Shown here: one piece after another, positions 8,998 through 17,323 of the stretch
Layout: each line of letters starts with the position of its first letter
Numbering within the stretch: the first letter of the stretch is position 1
Source: Tessaracoccus sp. MC1865
GTDB lineage: Bacteria; Actinomycetota; Actinomycetes; Propionibacteriales; Propionibacteriaceae
Direction: 5' to 3'
DNA: 64,000 nt
Assembly: GCF_017815535.1 (NCBI RefSeq)
Contig: NZ_CP072596.1
Span: 2,325,614 to 2,389,613 of the forward strand
The notes under the pieces: model-generated
What the model was told of the DNA's origin: nothing
Databases searched by the model: none
Seen by the model: only the letters and a program-made list of their open reading frames with translations
Translations under genes and position numbers: made by a program

Positions 8998-9110
8998 GGT
9001 CCTCCCACCTCCAGGGTCGACGTTGTCAATGTACTTCGCCTTCGGCGACATGGCTATGCTGGGGCCGGAGTCCGCGCAAAGTCGCGCCTGGGCCGTGAAA
9101 GGAGCCGCTC

Positions 9111-9365
9111 GTGCCGAGCAAGACTGTGACCGTGGGGTCGACGGTGGGCCTGCATGCCCGCCCCGCAGCCCTCATCGCCGCCGCCGCCGGGGAGTTCGAC
9201 GACGACATCACCCTCTCCACGGGGGGCGAATCGGTCGATGCCGCATCCTCATTGCTGATCATGACGTTGGGCGCCGAGAAGGGCCACCAGGTGACGGTCA
9301 CCTCAGACAACGTCGCTGCGGTCGAGCAGATCGCGACGATGATCGAGCAGGACCTGGACGCGTAG
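9111..9365 (+). CDS. ptsH: PTS phosphocarrier protein HPr
   Basis: This 84-residue HPr has its phosphorylation site at His15 in VGLHARPAA. It accepts phosphate from enzyme I and passes it to sugar-specific EIIA domains. The regulatory serine region reads AASSLLIMTLGA, but no HPr kinase lies in the window. The start is GTG with GAAAGGAG upstream. No EII gene is present here, so it is a general component serving permeases encoded elsewhere. Confidence 0.93.
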   Translation: MPSKTVTVGSTVGLHARPAALIAAAAGEFDDDITLSTGGESVDAASSLLIMTLGAEKGHQVTVTSDNVAAVEQIATMIEQDLDA

Positions 9366-9369
9366 CGCC

Positions 9370-10023
9370 TCACACATCGAACCAACCGTCGCCGGCCGTC
9401 TCCAGCGCCGCCTGCGTGGTGTTGACCACCTCACGACCGACGGCGGCGTATTTCTCGTAGGCCCGCGCCAGGTAGGTCTTCACCGAACTGAGGGAGATCG
9501 GCGGGTCGAACTGCCGGCCGATGGCCTTCACCGGCACGCCCTCCCCCGCCAGCCGGAGGCACTGCAGTTCCTGCGGCGAGAGGCTGGGGACGCTCTCGGC
9601 CTCCTGGAGGAGCGTGGCGGCCATGACGCTGCTCTGCGACCACCCTCCGTCGGCGACATCGCGGATCGCCTGCACCAGCACCTGGGCGGGGTCCGACTTC
9701 AGCACCAGCCCCCGGGCACCCGCCTGCATGGCCAGCATGACCGGCACCCTGCGGTGCTCCGCGGTGAAGGCGATGCTCCACACCTTGCGCGCGGTGAGTG
9801 CCCCGATGGTTTCGTGCCCGGAGATGCGGCCGTCGAGGAAGAGATCCACGACGGCGACATCAGGGCTGATGCTGTCCAGGTCGGCGAGCATGGCCGATGG
9901 CTCCGTGTAGGAGCCCACCATCTCGAGGTCGCCCCCTGCGAGCTGAGGCAGGTCGCCCAGCGAACGCAGGATGAACTCGTGGTCATCGAGGGCGACAACC
10001 CGGATGGGTACAGCCTGCGTCAC
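9370..10023 (-). CDS. NarL/LuxR-type response regulator
   Basis: This is a 217-residue response regulator. The receiver domain starts IRVVALDDHEFILRSL (acidic pocket) with the probable phospho-acceptor Asp in VAVVDLFLD. The C-terminal DNA-binding domain contains LSPQELQCLRLAGEGVPVKA and SSVKTYLARAYEKY. The GTG at 10023 is chosen because it has AAGGAGAG upstream and follows the kinase stop codon by one base; a longer frame would run back into the kinase gene. The target genes are unknown. Confidence 0.82.
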   Translation of the reverse strand: MTQAVPIRVVALDDHEFILRSLGDLPQLAGGDLEMVGSYTEPSAMLADLDSISPDVAVVDLFLDGRISGHETIGALTARKVWSIAFTAEHRRVPVMLAMQAGARGLVLKSDPAQVLVQAIRDVADGGWSQSSVMAATLLQEAESVPSLSPQELQCLRLAGEGVPVKAIGRQFDPPISLSSVKTYLARAYEKYAAVGREVVNTTQAALETAGDGWFDV

Positions 10024-10024
10024 G

Positions 10025-12232
10025 TCAACTCTCCTTGCCGGTTCTGAACTGGGTGAAATCCGGGTCAGCAATGCTGACCCAGCGTCGCAGTGGGGAATGC
10101 TCTGCCATGGCGACGGCGGGGGTCGCGGTCACGGTCGCGGTTCCGTCCTCGGCGGAAACGAGCAACTGGGCGTGTTCCTCGCCCGGTCGCCCCAGGTGCC
10201 CGAGCAACTCGGCGAGATCGTCCGACGTCGACCCGACGTCGCCGGTCAGCAGGCGGGCGTCCCAGCCGGCGCCGCGGAGCCGGTCGAGTTCGGAGGCGAG
10301 GCGGAGCGGACCGGGCCACAGGCGCAGTTCGTCGCGCATCCGGGCTCCGAGGCGGGCCGCCTGCGCCCGCGTCTCCGGCGCGAAGGGGTCGCGGCTGCCG
10401 TCGGCGACCTCGCCGAGGAAGGCCCCGGTGAGTCTCTCGGCTCGCGCGAGCCAGGCGTGCCACACCCCGTCGCGCACCTGCGCAGCGTGGGCCCGGAGTT
10501 CCGCGGCGGCGGCGAGACGCCGGGTGACGTGGAGGTGTCGCGACACCGTCTGCGCTCCGAACACCAACACCAGCGTCACGATCGTGTAGAGCAGCACCGC
10601 CAGGAGGCCACCGAAGTGCGATCCGATCGTGGCCTGCCAACCGAGGGTGAGCCAACTGGTGGTGACCGCGCCGACCACCACGACGCCCGCCAGCGGCACC
10701 GCCACTCTGACGGGCTGGCCGGGCAGGCCGATGATCAGCAGCGCCGACACCAGCGACGGTGCCCACAGGTCCCAGTCGATACTGGGCGCGCCCTGGACAG
10801 CGGCGTAATTGACGATGAACGTGATCATCCCGACGCCGCACAGCACCGCCGACTGCCACGGCGCCAGGCCGCCGCCGCGCACCGCGACGGCGCCCACCGC
10901 GATCAGTGCGGCGACGATGAGCGTGATCGCCATCGGAAAGGCCGCCCCTGGCCACTCCAGGGTCAGGATGTGCAGGGCGCTTGCCGCGACCAGCGGAATG
11001 GGGCACCAGGAGATCAGGCGGCGGGCGCGCTCACCCAGGCCGCCCGGCTCGGGGGGCGATGCCGGCCACTGCATCTCCACCGTGGTGCCGCCGGCGGCGG
11101 ACTGCACGTGCGCTTCGCCCCCGATGGCCGCCATGCGCTGCACGACAGAGCCTTCGAGCCCCAGGGACTGCCCGCGCGGTGCCGTCACGTCGAAGCCCGG
11201 CCCCTCGTCGCTCACGGTTACACGCACCGTGCCGCCGCGCTGGACCAAGTGCACCTCCGGGATGCCGGAGGTATGCTCCAAGGCGTTGCGTACGGCCTCC
11301 CTCGCGGCGCCCACGAGCGCCTGTGCCACGGAGAGCGGGACGAGGAGGGTCTCCGGTTCGCACGTGATGACCTGGCGGCGGGGCTTCAGCGAGCGGTGGA
11401 GCATTGCACATACGTCGACGGGCTTGTCGTCGGTGAGCGGCTCCGGCATCTGGGCGAGCCGTTGACGAGCCTCCTCGCAGGACGCTCGCACCTCGTCGGC
11501 GTTTGCCGCACTCCAGCTGGCGCCCATCCGCTGCAGGGCGTGCAACAGCGAGTCGTGCATCTCGCGCCGCAGCCCGGCGAGGGCCTCAGCGCGGGCGGCC
11601 GACTCCCCAGCATCCTGCTCCTGTTCGGCGCGCAACTGCCGGCTGGCGAGGTATTCCTCGGTGATGGCGATCGTGATCAGGCGGGCCACCACCAGGACGC
11701 CCAGTCCGCTGAGCGTGTAGGCGAGGCTGCGGATCTGCGGCACCCACTCGAGCTGCTGGGTGGTCACGACGACGGCCAGGCCGATCACGAAGGACCCGGA
11801 GAGCACCAGGAGTTGGGGCTTGCGGCCGCGCAACAGGATGCCGTAGGTGAGCAACGTGCCGAACCACGCGTCGGTCCGCCAGTGACCCGGCACGGCGGGC
11901 CCCTCGAGCAGTTGACCCACAACGATGATGCCGGTGGCGACAACGGTCAGGCCGACGATCAGCCAGCCCAGCCTGCGGATCCAGAGGCAGTCGATGGCGA
12001 CGAGGACATGGGCGACGAAGAGGACGCCGAGGCCGGTGAGGAGGTACGTGGGGTCGTCCTGGGAGATGCCTCCGACGAGCTTGGGCATCCCGAGGATCGC
12101 GATGACCGCGACGGCGACTTCGACCGGCCTCTCACGTGACGCCCCGCCCCCGCGCGGCCAAGGCCGCAGTACCTCCTGCGGCCGACCCTGCCGGCGGTGA
12201 ACGTCCGGCGGCTCTGTCGTCTCCAGCGCCAC
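10025..12232 (-). CDS. Membrane sensor histidine kinase with an apparent degenerate second half
   Basis: This 735-residue HisKA_3-type sensor kinase has four or more membrane segments in residues 35-190, a dimerisation helix with His226 in LRREMHDSLLHALQ, and an HATPase domain (EAVRNALEH near 322, SDEGPGFD near 351, GLEGSVVQRMAAIGG near 378). A second set of membrane segments (about 400-560) follows, then a helical region (RAHAAQVRDGVWHAWL) and a weak HATPase-like tail ending with AQLLVSAEDGTATV. The second half lacks a clean HD dyad and N/G boxes. The start is GTG. The signal sensed is not evident. Confidence 0.75.
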   Translation of the reverse strand: MALETTEPPDVHRRQGRPQEVLRPWPRGGGASRERPVEVAVAVIAILGMPKLVGGISQDDPTYLLTGLGVLFVAHVLVAIDCLWIRRLGWLIVGLTVVATGIIVVGQLLEGPAVPGHWRTDAWFGTLLTYGILLRGRKPQLLVLSGSFVIGLAVVVTTQQLEWVPQIRSLAYTLSGLGVLVVARLITIAITEEYLASRQLRAEQEQDAGESAARAEALAGLRREMHDSLLHALQRMGASWSAANADEVRASCEEARQRLAQMPEPLTDDKPVDVCAMLHRSLKPRRQVITCEPETLLVPLSVAQALVGAAREAVRNALEHTSGIPEVHLVQRGGTVRVTVSDEGPGFDVTAPRGQSLGLEGSVVQRMAAIGGEAHVQSAAGGTTVEMQWPASPPEPGGLGERARRLISWCPIPLVAASALHILTLEWPGAAFPMAITLIVAALIAVGAVAVRGGGLAPWQSAVLCGVGMITFIVNYAAVQGAPSIDWDLWAPSLVSALLIIGLPGQPVRVAVPLAGVVVVGAVTTSWLTLGWQATIGSHFGGLLAVLLYTIVTLVLVFGAQTVSRHLHVTRRLAAAAELRAHAAQVRDGVWHAWLARAERLTGAFLGEVADGSRDPFAPETRAQAARLGARMRDELRLWPGPLRLASELDRLRGAGWDARLLTGDVGSTSDDLAELLGHLGRPGEEHAQLLVSAEDGTATVTATPAVAMAEHSPLRRWVSIADPDFTQFRTGKES

Positions 12233-12370
12233 GGGTTCACAATAACGTCAAAAGGAGGATGATGCCCCTGGTCTCCCCCAAATGGCCAGGGACATCACCC
12301 TTCACGAGAAGGACCCCCCATATGCGCCCGACTCTTCTCATACTTCACCACTGTCCGCGACGTCCGTACA

Positions 12371-12388
12371 GTCGTCCGTACGGACGAC
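12371..12388. promoter_or_regulatory. Perfect 18-bp palindrome upstream of nitronate monooxygenase-like gene
   Basis: GTCGTCCGTACGGACGAC is self-complementary, and its CGTCCGTAC core also occurs 12 bases upstream at 12361-12369. The CCGTACGG centre resembles TetR-family operators. It lies 50 bases before the ATG at 12439. The rest of 12233-12438 shows no convincing gene, although an AAAGGAGG-preceded ATG at 12259 is in frame. Confidence 0.45.
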
Positions 12389-12438
12389 ACGGGAGACGGC
12401 TAGGGTGGGGCACCCCGGCAACGTCGCTAGGAGGCCCC

Positions 12439-13323
12439 ATGCCGCTCCCCGAACCCCTCGCCAGCAGACTCCGCCTGCCCGTGGTGGCCGCTCCGCTGTT
12501 CCTGGTCTCCGGCCCGGAACTGGTCATCGCGGCCTGCCGCGCGGGCGTGCTCGGCGCCTTCCCGGCCCTCAACCAGCGCACCACGGAGGGGCTCATCAGC
12601 TGGCTCGAACAGATCGACGGCGCTCTCAGCGCCTCGGACGCGCCATACGCCGTGAACCTCATCGTCCATGCCACCAACACCCGGCTGGCCGCTGACCTCG
12701 AGGCTGTCGTCGCCCGCAAGGTGCCGGTCGTCATCACTTCGCTGGGCGCCGTGCCCGACGTCGTGGAGGCGGTGCACTCCTACGGCGGGCTCGTGCTGCA
12801 CGACGTGACCACACTCCGGCACGCACAGAAGGCGGCCGACGCCCGGGTGGATGGCCTGATCCTCGTCTCGGCCGGGGCCGGCGGCCACGCGGGCACCACC
12901 AATCCGTTCGCGCTCATGGCATCCGTGCGGCCGTGGTTCGACGGCATCGTCGCCCTGGCCGGGGGCATCACCAGCGGGGCCGACGTGCTCGCCGCGCAGG
13001 CGCTCGGGGCGGACCTCGCTTACATGGGCACCCGTTTCGTCGCCACGGCGGAGTCGCGCGCCTCAGACGACTACCGCAGGCAGATCGTCGAAGCTGGAGC
13101 CGCAGACATCGTGTACACGCCCGAGGTCAGCTCCATTCCGGCGAACTTCCTCGCCGCGAGCCTGGCTGCGGCCGGCGACCAGACCCGTGACGAGTACACG
13201 GCGTGGCGCGACATCTGGTCCGCCGGCCACGGGGTGGCAGGCATCCACGACATCCCGACGGTCGACGAACTGGTCCGCCGCCTGGCGGTCGAGTACGACG
13301 AGGCCCGGGCGCGGGTGGGTTAG
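12439..13323 (+). CDS. Nitronate monooxygenase-like flavoprotein
   Basis: This 294-residue TIM-barrel protein belongs to the FMN-dependent 2-nitropropane dioxygenase/nitronate monooxygenase family, which oxidises alkyl nitronates. Family features seen are the N-terminal LPVVAAPLFLVSGPELVIAA, the LVSAGAGGHAG loop, VALAGGITSGADVLAAQALGAD and YMGTRFVAT, the last two building the FMN phosphate site. The start is ATG at 12439 with AGGAGG six bases before it. Its stop codon overlaps that of aspA on the other strand. Members vary in substrate, so the reaction is assigned to family level only. Confidence 0.8.
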   Translation: MPLPEPLASRLRLPVVAAPLFLVSGPELVIAACRAGVLGAFPALNQRTTEGLISWLEQIDGALSASDAPYAVNLIVHATNTRLAADLEAVVARKVPVVITSLGAVPDVVEAVHSYGGLVLHDVTTLRHAQKAADARVDGLILVSAGAGGHAGTTNPFALMASVRPWFDGIVALAGGITSGADVLAAQALGADLAYMGTRFVATAESRASDDYRRQIVEAGAADIVYTPEVSSIPANFLAASLAAAGDQTRDEYTAWRDIWSAGHGVAGIHDIPTVDELVRRLAVEYDEARARVG

Positions 13324-14801
13324 GACTGGTCGCGGCGGTCCGCCGCGTCGAGCTTCTCCTCCATCTGCGCGATGAGCTCCGGCGTCATCGCCGGCAGGCG
13401 GCCCGTGTCGAAGAGCCCGCCGGAGAGGTCCGCCGGGTCCAAGGCGTCGTCGATCTCCTCCGCGGTGAGGTTGCCCTCCTCCAGCACCAGTTCCCGGATC
13501 GAACGGCCGCTCGCGAGGGCCTCCTTGGCGATCTTGCTGGCATGCAGGTAGCCCAGCTTCGGCATCAACGCAGTGACCACGCCGACGGAGGTCGACACCT
13601 GCTTGTCCAGGCTCTCGCGGTTGACGGTGATGCCGTCGACGCAGTTGATCCGCAGCGTGCGCACCGCCCGGCGCAGCCAGGTGCAGTTCTGCAACAGAAC
13701 GTGCGCCATGACGGGCTCGAACGCGTTGAGCTGGAGCTGCCCGGCCTCGGCCGCGAAGGACACGGTGATGTCGGCGCCCGCGATCACGAACGCCACCTGG
13801 TTGACCGCCTCCGGGATCACCGGGTTCACCTTGCCGGGCATGATCGAGCTGCCGGCCTGCACGGGGGGGAGGTTGATCTCCCCGAAGCCCGCCTGCGGCC
13901 CAGAGCTGAGCAGGCGGAGATCGCTGCAGATCTTGCTGAGCTTCATCGCGGCGCGCTTCATCACCGAGGACGCGGAGATGAACACGCCGGTGTCACTGGT
14001 GGCCTCGATCAGGTCCGGGCCGTTGTGGAGTTCGGGATGTCCCGTAATCACGCGCAGGTGCCCGATGACCGCTTTGGCGTAGCCGTCGGGTGCGGTGATG
14101 CCAGTGCCGATGGCCGTGGCGCCCAGGTTCATCTCCTCCAGCAGCGGCAGGACGTCCTGGATGCGGTCGACGTCCTCGCCCAGGGTGGTTGAGAACCCCC
14201 GGAACTCCTGACCCACCGTCATGGGCACCGCGTCCTGCAGCTGGGTGCGCCCCACCTTCAGCACGTCCTTGAACTCGCGGCCCTTGGAGGCGAAAGAGTT
14301 GCGCAGCAGCCTCATCTCCTGGCTGAGCCGCTCCATGGCGTAGACGAGGCTGAGCTTCACCGCCGTCGGGTAGGTGTCGTTGGTTGACTGCGAGCGGTTC
14401 ACGTGGTCGTTGGGCGAGATGTAGTCGTAGTCGCCGAACGGCCTCCCAGCCAGTTCCAGCGCGCGGTTGGCGATCACCTCGTTGAAGTTCATGTTGGTCG
14501 AGGTGCCGGCCCCGCCCTGGATGACGCCGACGACGAACTGGTCGTGGAGTTCGCCGTCGACGATGTCCTGGGCCGCCCTGTCGATGAGGTCGGCGCGCTC
14601 CGCGTCGAGCACCCCGATGTCGCGGTTGGCTCGCGCCGCGGCCTGCTTCACCTGGGCGTAGGCAACGATCAGGTCCGGGTACACCATGATCTGGCGGCGG
14701 CTGATGTAGAAGTTCTCCACTGCCCGCAGCGTGTTGATGCCCCAGTAGACGTCATCCGGGATCTCACGCTCCCCCAATGAATCACGCTCGATGCGGACCA
14801 C
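13320..14801 (-). CDS. aspA: Aspartate ammonia-lyase
   Basis: This 493-residue fumarase/aspartase-superfamily enzyme converts L-aspartate to fumarate and ammonia in the cytoplasm. The family signature GSSIMPGKVNPVIPE contains the catalytic serine loop. SPNDHVNRSQSTNDTYPTAV and VGRTQLQDAVPMTVGQEF are also conserved. The N-terminus RIERDSLGEREIPDDVYWG is characteristic of AspA rather than FumC. The start is GTG at 14801 preceded by GAGGAGGA. Fumarate produced here could serve anaerobic metabolism, in keeping with the nearby nitrite reductase. Stop codons overlap with the convergent neighbour. Confidence 0.92.
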   Translation of the reverse strand: MVRIERDSLGEREIPDDVYWGINTLRAVENFYISRRQIMVYPDLIVAYAQVKQAAARANRDIGVLDAERADLIDRAAQDIVDGELHDQFVVGVIQGGAGTSTNMNFNEVIANRALELAGRPFGDYDYISPNDHVNRSQSTNDTYPTAVKLSLVYAMERLSQEMRLLRNSFASKGREFKDVLKVGRTQLQDAVPMTVGQEFRGFSTTLGEDVDRIQDVLPLLEEMNLGATAIGTGITAPDGYAKAVIGHLRVITGHPELHNGPDLIEATSDTGVFISASSVMKRAAMKLSKICSDLRLLSSGPQAGFGEINLPPVQAGSSIMPGKVNPVIPEAVNQVAFVIAGADITVSFAAEAGQLQLNAFEPVMAHVLLQNCTWLRRAVRTLRINCVDGITVNRESLDKQVSTSVGVVTALMPKLGYLHASKIAKEALASGRSIRELVLEEGNLTAEEIDDALDPADLSGGLFDTGRLPAMTPELIAQMEEKLDAADRRDQS

Positions 14802-14860
14802 GATTCCTCCTCGCTGAAGAACAACACCGTCACGCTACCCGACATGGTTGAGTTACCACC

Positions 14861-15289
14861 ATGGATCTGATCGCCTGGGTGATTCTGAGGGACGACGTGG
14901 GCCGCGTGCTGCTGGCACGGCGCAGCGGCACCGTGCTGGCCGACGGGCTGTGGAACCTGCCCGGCGGTCACATCGAGGACGGTGAGCCCGCCGTCGTCGC
15001 CGCGGCACGCGAGGCTGGCGAGGAGATCGGGGCCACCGTCGACGCCGGGGACCTGTCCCACGTCGGCCTGCAACGCTTCGACGTGCCCTACGGCACCACC
15101 CGGGCGCAGGGCTTCAACTTCTTCTTCGAGTCAAACGTGTGGCACGGCGAGCTGGCACCCGGCGAGGCGACGTCCGAGGTGGGATGGTTCGCCGTCGACG
15201 ACCTGCCGAAGGACTCGCTTCCGTGGCTTCCCGCGGCCCTCCACACGCATCTGGTCGAGGGCCGCTTCTACGTCGAGGATGTCGGCTGA
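14861..15289 (+). CDS. Nudix hydrolase
   Basis: This 142-residue Nudix protein carries a complete Nudix box GGHIEDGEPAVVAAAREAGE continuing EIGA, fitting GX5EX7REUXEEXGU. It hydrolyses a nucleoside diphosphate linked to another moiety; the substrate cannot be read from the sequence. It starts 59 bases from the divergent aspA start and stands alone. Confidence 0.88.
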   Translation: MDLIAWVILRDDVGRVLLARRSGTVLADGLWNLPGGHIEDGEPAVVAAAREAGEEIGATVDAGDLSHVGLQRFDVPYGTTRAQGFNFFFESNVWHGELAPGEATSEVGWFAVDDLPKDSLPWLPAALHTHLVEGRFYVEDVG

Positions 15290-15317
15290 CAGGTATTTTT
15301 GCCCGCCGGACCCTTGC

Positions 15318-15332
15318 ACTACATAACGTAGT
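15318..15332. promoter_or_regulatory. Inverted repeat upstream of the nrf operon
   Basis: ACTAC, ATAAC, GTAGT form a 5-bp inverted repeat with a 5-base centre, 45 bases before the nrfH start. It is the only AT-richer patch in this intergenic region and may be a promoter or an operator for an oxygen- or nitrite-responsive regulator. The regulator is not identified. Confidence 0.3.
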
Positions 15333-15377
15333 AGAGTCCCCGTAACTCCACCCACCGTCGTCGAGGAGGCGAGCAGC

Positions 15378-15857
15378 GTGGCCCGGCCCGGCATCAGCAC
15401 CTGGTTGACCGCCCCCAACATCCTGCGCGCCCTCATCATCTTCGTCATCGGATCCCTGTTCGGAGTGGGCCTCTTCACCTTCGGCTACGCGAAGGGCGCC
15501 TCCTACCTGAGCAACAACCCCGAGACCTGCATCAACTGCCACGCGATGGAGAGTCAGTGGGACGGGTGGAAAGCCAGTAGCCACAGCGCTGTGGCGGGCT
15601 GCAACGACTGCCACGCCCCCCACGACAACCAGGTGCACAAGTGGCTGGTCAAGGGCGAGAACGGCTTCTGGCACGCGCTGAAGTTCACCACTGGGTGGTA
15701 TCCGGAGAACATCGAGATCCGTGAGTCGAACCTGAAGGTCACGAACAACGCGTGCCTGTACTGCCACGCCGATTACGTGGACGAGATCCACCTCACCAGG
15801 GCCGAGGGACAGCAGGTCACCTGCACCCAGTGCCATTCCGACGTCGGACACAAGTAG
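15378..15857 (+). CDS. nrfH: Cytochrome c nitrite reductase small subunit NrfH
   Basis: This 159-residue NapC/NirT-type membrane cytochrome has one N-terminal membrane anchor (LRALIIFVIGSLFGVGLFTF) and four CXXCH haem motifs: CINCH, CNDCH, CLYCH and CTQCH. It takes electrons from the quinol pool and feeds NrfA on the outer face of the membrane. The start is GTG at 15378 with GAGGAGG upstream. It is the first gene of a six-gene rightward operon, five bases before nrfA. Confidence 0.92.
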   Translation: MARPGISTWLTAPNILRALIIFVIGSLFGVGLFTFGYAKGASYLSNNPETCINCHAMESQWDGWKASSHSAVAGCNDCHAPHDNQVHKWLVKGENGFWHALKFTTGWYPENIEIRESNLKVTNNACLYCHADYVDEIHLTRAEGQQVTCTQCHSDVGHK

Positions 15858-15862
15858 GGATC

Positions 15863-17323
15863 ATGAGCACCAGTGCACACCAACCTCGCCAGAAGAGACT
15901 GTGGGCGGACTCCGGCAAGTGGATCGTCGCCATCGCCGTGGTGGCGGTGGCCACGTTCGGGCTGACCGCACTGCTGATCACCATCATGGAGCGCCAGACC
16001 GAAGCCCAGGCGCCGTTCACCAAGGTGGTGGAACTGGAGGAGACCACCGTCGATCCTGCGGTCTGGGGCCAGAACTTCCCGGTGCAGTACCAGGATTACC
16101 TGAAGACGGCGGAGATGGGCCCGACGAAGTGGGGCGGCAGCCACCCCGTCGCCCAGGACGTCGACGGCGACCCGCGCACGGAGATCTCCTCGAGCCGCCT
16201 CGAAGAGGACCCCCGTCTGGTCACCATGTGGGCCGGCTACGCGTTCGCGACCGACTACCGCCACGCGCGGGGCCACGCCTACATGCTCGAGGACCAGCGC
16301 CACACGCTGCGCGTCCAGGACTTCGACCAGCCGGGGACCTGCCTCAACTGCCACGCATCCACCGTCGCGCTCATGGACGAGCTGGGCGACGGCGACCGAA
16401 ACGCCGGCTTCGCGAAGATGAACTCCATGTCCTACGCCGAGGCGAGCGACATGGTGGACCACCCGGTCGCCTGCCTCGACTGCCACGACCCCGACACCAT
16501 GCAGCTGCGCATCACCCGCCCCGCCTTCGAGGAGGGCATCAAGGCACTCAAGGCCTCCGAGGGCATCGAGGACTACGACGTCAACAGGGACGCCACGGCA
16601 CAGGAGATGCGCAGCTACACCTGCGCCCAGTGCCACGTCGAGTACTACTTCGAGAAGGACACCAAGGAGCTCGTCTTCCCCTGGACCAAGGGCATTGACA
16701 TCGACGACATCTGGGAGTACTACGAGGAGGACGGCCACGTCGACTGGGTGCACAAGGAGACCGACGCCGAAATGCTGAAGGCCCAGCACCCCGAGTTCGA
16801 CATCTGGTCCAACGGCATCCACGCCGCGTCCGGCGTCAGCTGCGCTGACTGCCACATGCCCTACGTGCGCAACGGTGCGCAAAAGGTGTCGGACCACCAC
16901 CTGCAGAGCCCCCTGTTCGACGCCAACGCCTCCTGCGGCACCTGCCACAACGAGAGCGGCGAGGAGATGACGACGCGGGTGGAGAACATCCAGGACCGCT
17001 ACCTCCATTCCCGCAACCAAGCCTTCGACGCGCTCGTCGACCTCATCGACGGGATCAAGCGGGCGCAGAGCGACGGCGTGGACGCCGCGCGGATAGCCGA
17101 GGCCCAGGAACTGCAGAAGAAGGCCAGCTTCTACCTCGACTACGTCTACTCGGAGAACTCCAACGGGTTCCACGCCCCCGCCTACATCCACCGCATCCTG
17201 GGCGACTCGCTCGACGCGTCCCGCAAGGGCCAGATCGTCCTGACCGGCGTGCCGGTGGCCGACTTGGGTCCGAGCGACGTCACCAGGCAGTACGAGGAGC
17301 TGATCGCCGGTGAAGACAACTGA
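15863..17323 (+). CDS. nrfA: Cytochrome c nitrite reductase NrfA (ammonia-forming), CXXCH type
   Basis: This 486-residue protein catalyses six-electron reduction of nitrite to ammonium outside the membrane. An uncleaved N-terminal hydrophobic segment (about residues 19-40) anchors it. Five haem motifs are visible: CLNCH (160), CLDCH (204), CAQCH (254), CADCH (327) and CGTCH (358). The first is the active-site haem, which in E. coli and Wolinella is CXXCK; here the ligand residue is His. The conserved stretch LKAQHPEFDIWSNGIHAASG before haem 4 supports the assignment. ATG at 15863. Confidence 0.93.
   Translation: MSTSAHQPRQKRLWADSGKWIVAIAVVAVATFGLTALLITIMERQTEAQAPFTKVVELEETTVDPAVWGQNFPVQYQDYLKTAEMGPTKWGGSHPVAQDVDGDPRTEISSSRLEEDPRLVTMWAGYAFATDYRHARGHAYMLEDQRHTLRVQDFDQPGTCLNCHASTVALMDELGDGDRNAGFAKMNSMSYAEASDMVDHPVACLDCHDPDTMQLRITRPAFEEGIKALKASEGIEDYDVNRDATAQEMRSYTCAQCHVEYYFEKDTKELVFPWTKGIDIDDIWEYYEEDGHVDWVHKETDAEMLKAQHPEFDIWSNGIHAASGVSCADCHMPYVRNGAQKVSDHHLQSPLFDANASCGTCHNESGEEMTTRVENIQDRYLHSRNQAFDALVDLIDGIKRAQSDGVDAARIAEAQELQKKASFYLDYVYSENSNGFHAPAYIHRILGDSLDASRKGQIVLTGVPVADLGPSDVTRQYEELIAGEDN

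Noticed and set aside
12259-12438. N-terminal extension of the nitronate monooxygenase-like gene from an ATG with a good ribosome site
   Set aside because: It would add 60 atypical residues before the conserved LPVVAAPLF start, while ATG 12439 has its own AGGAGG.
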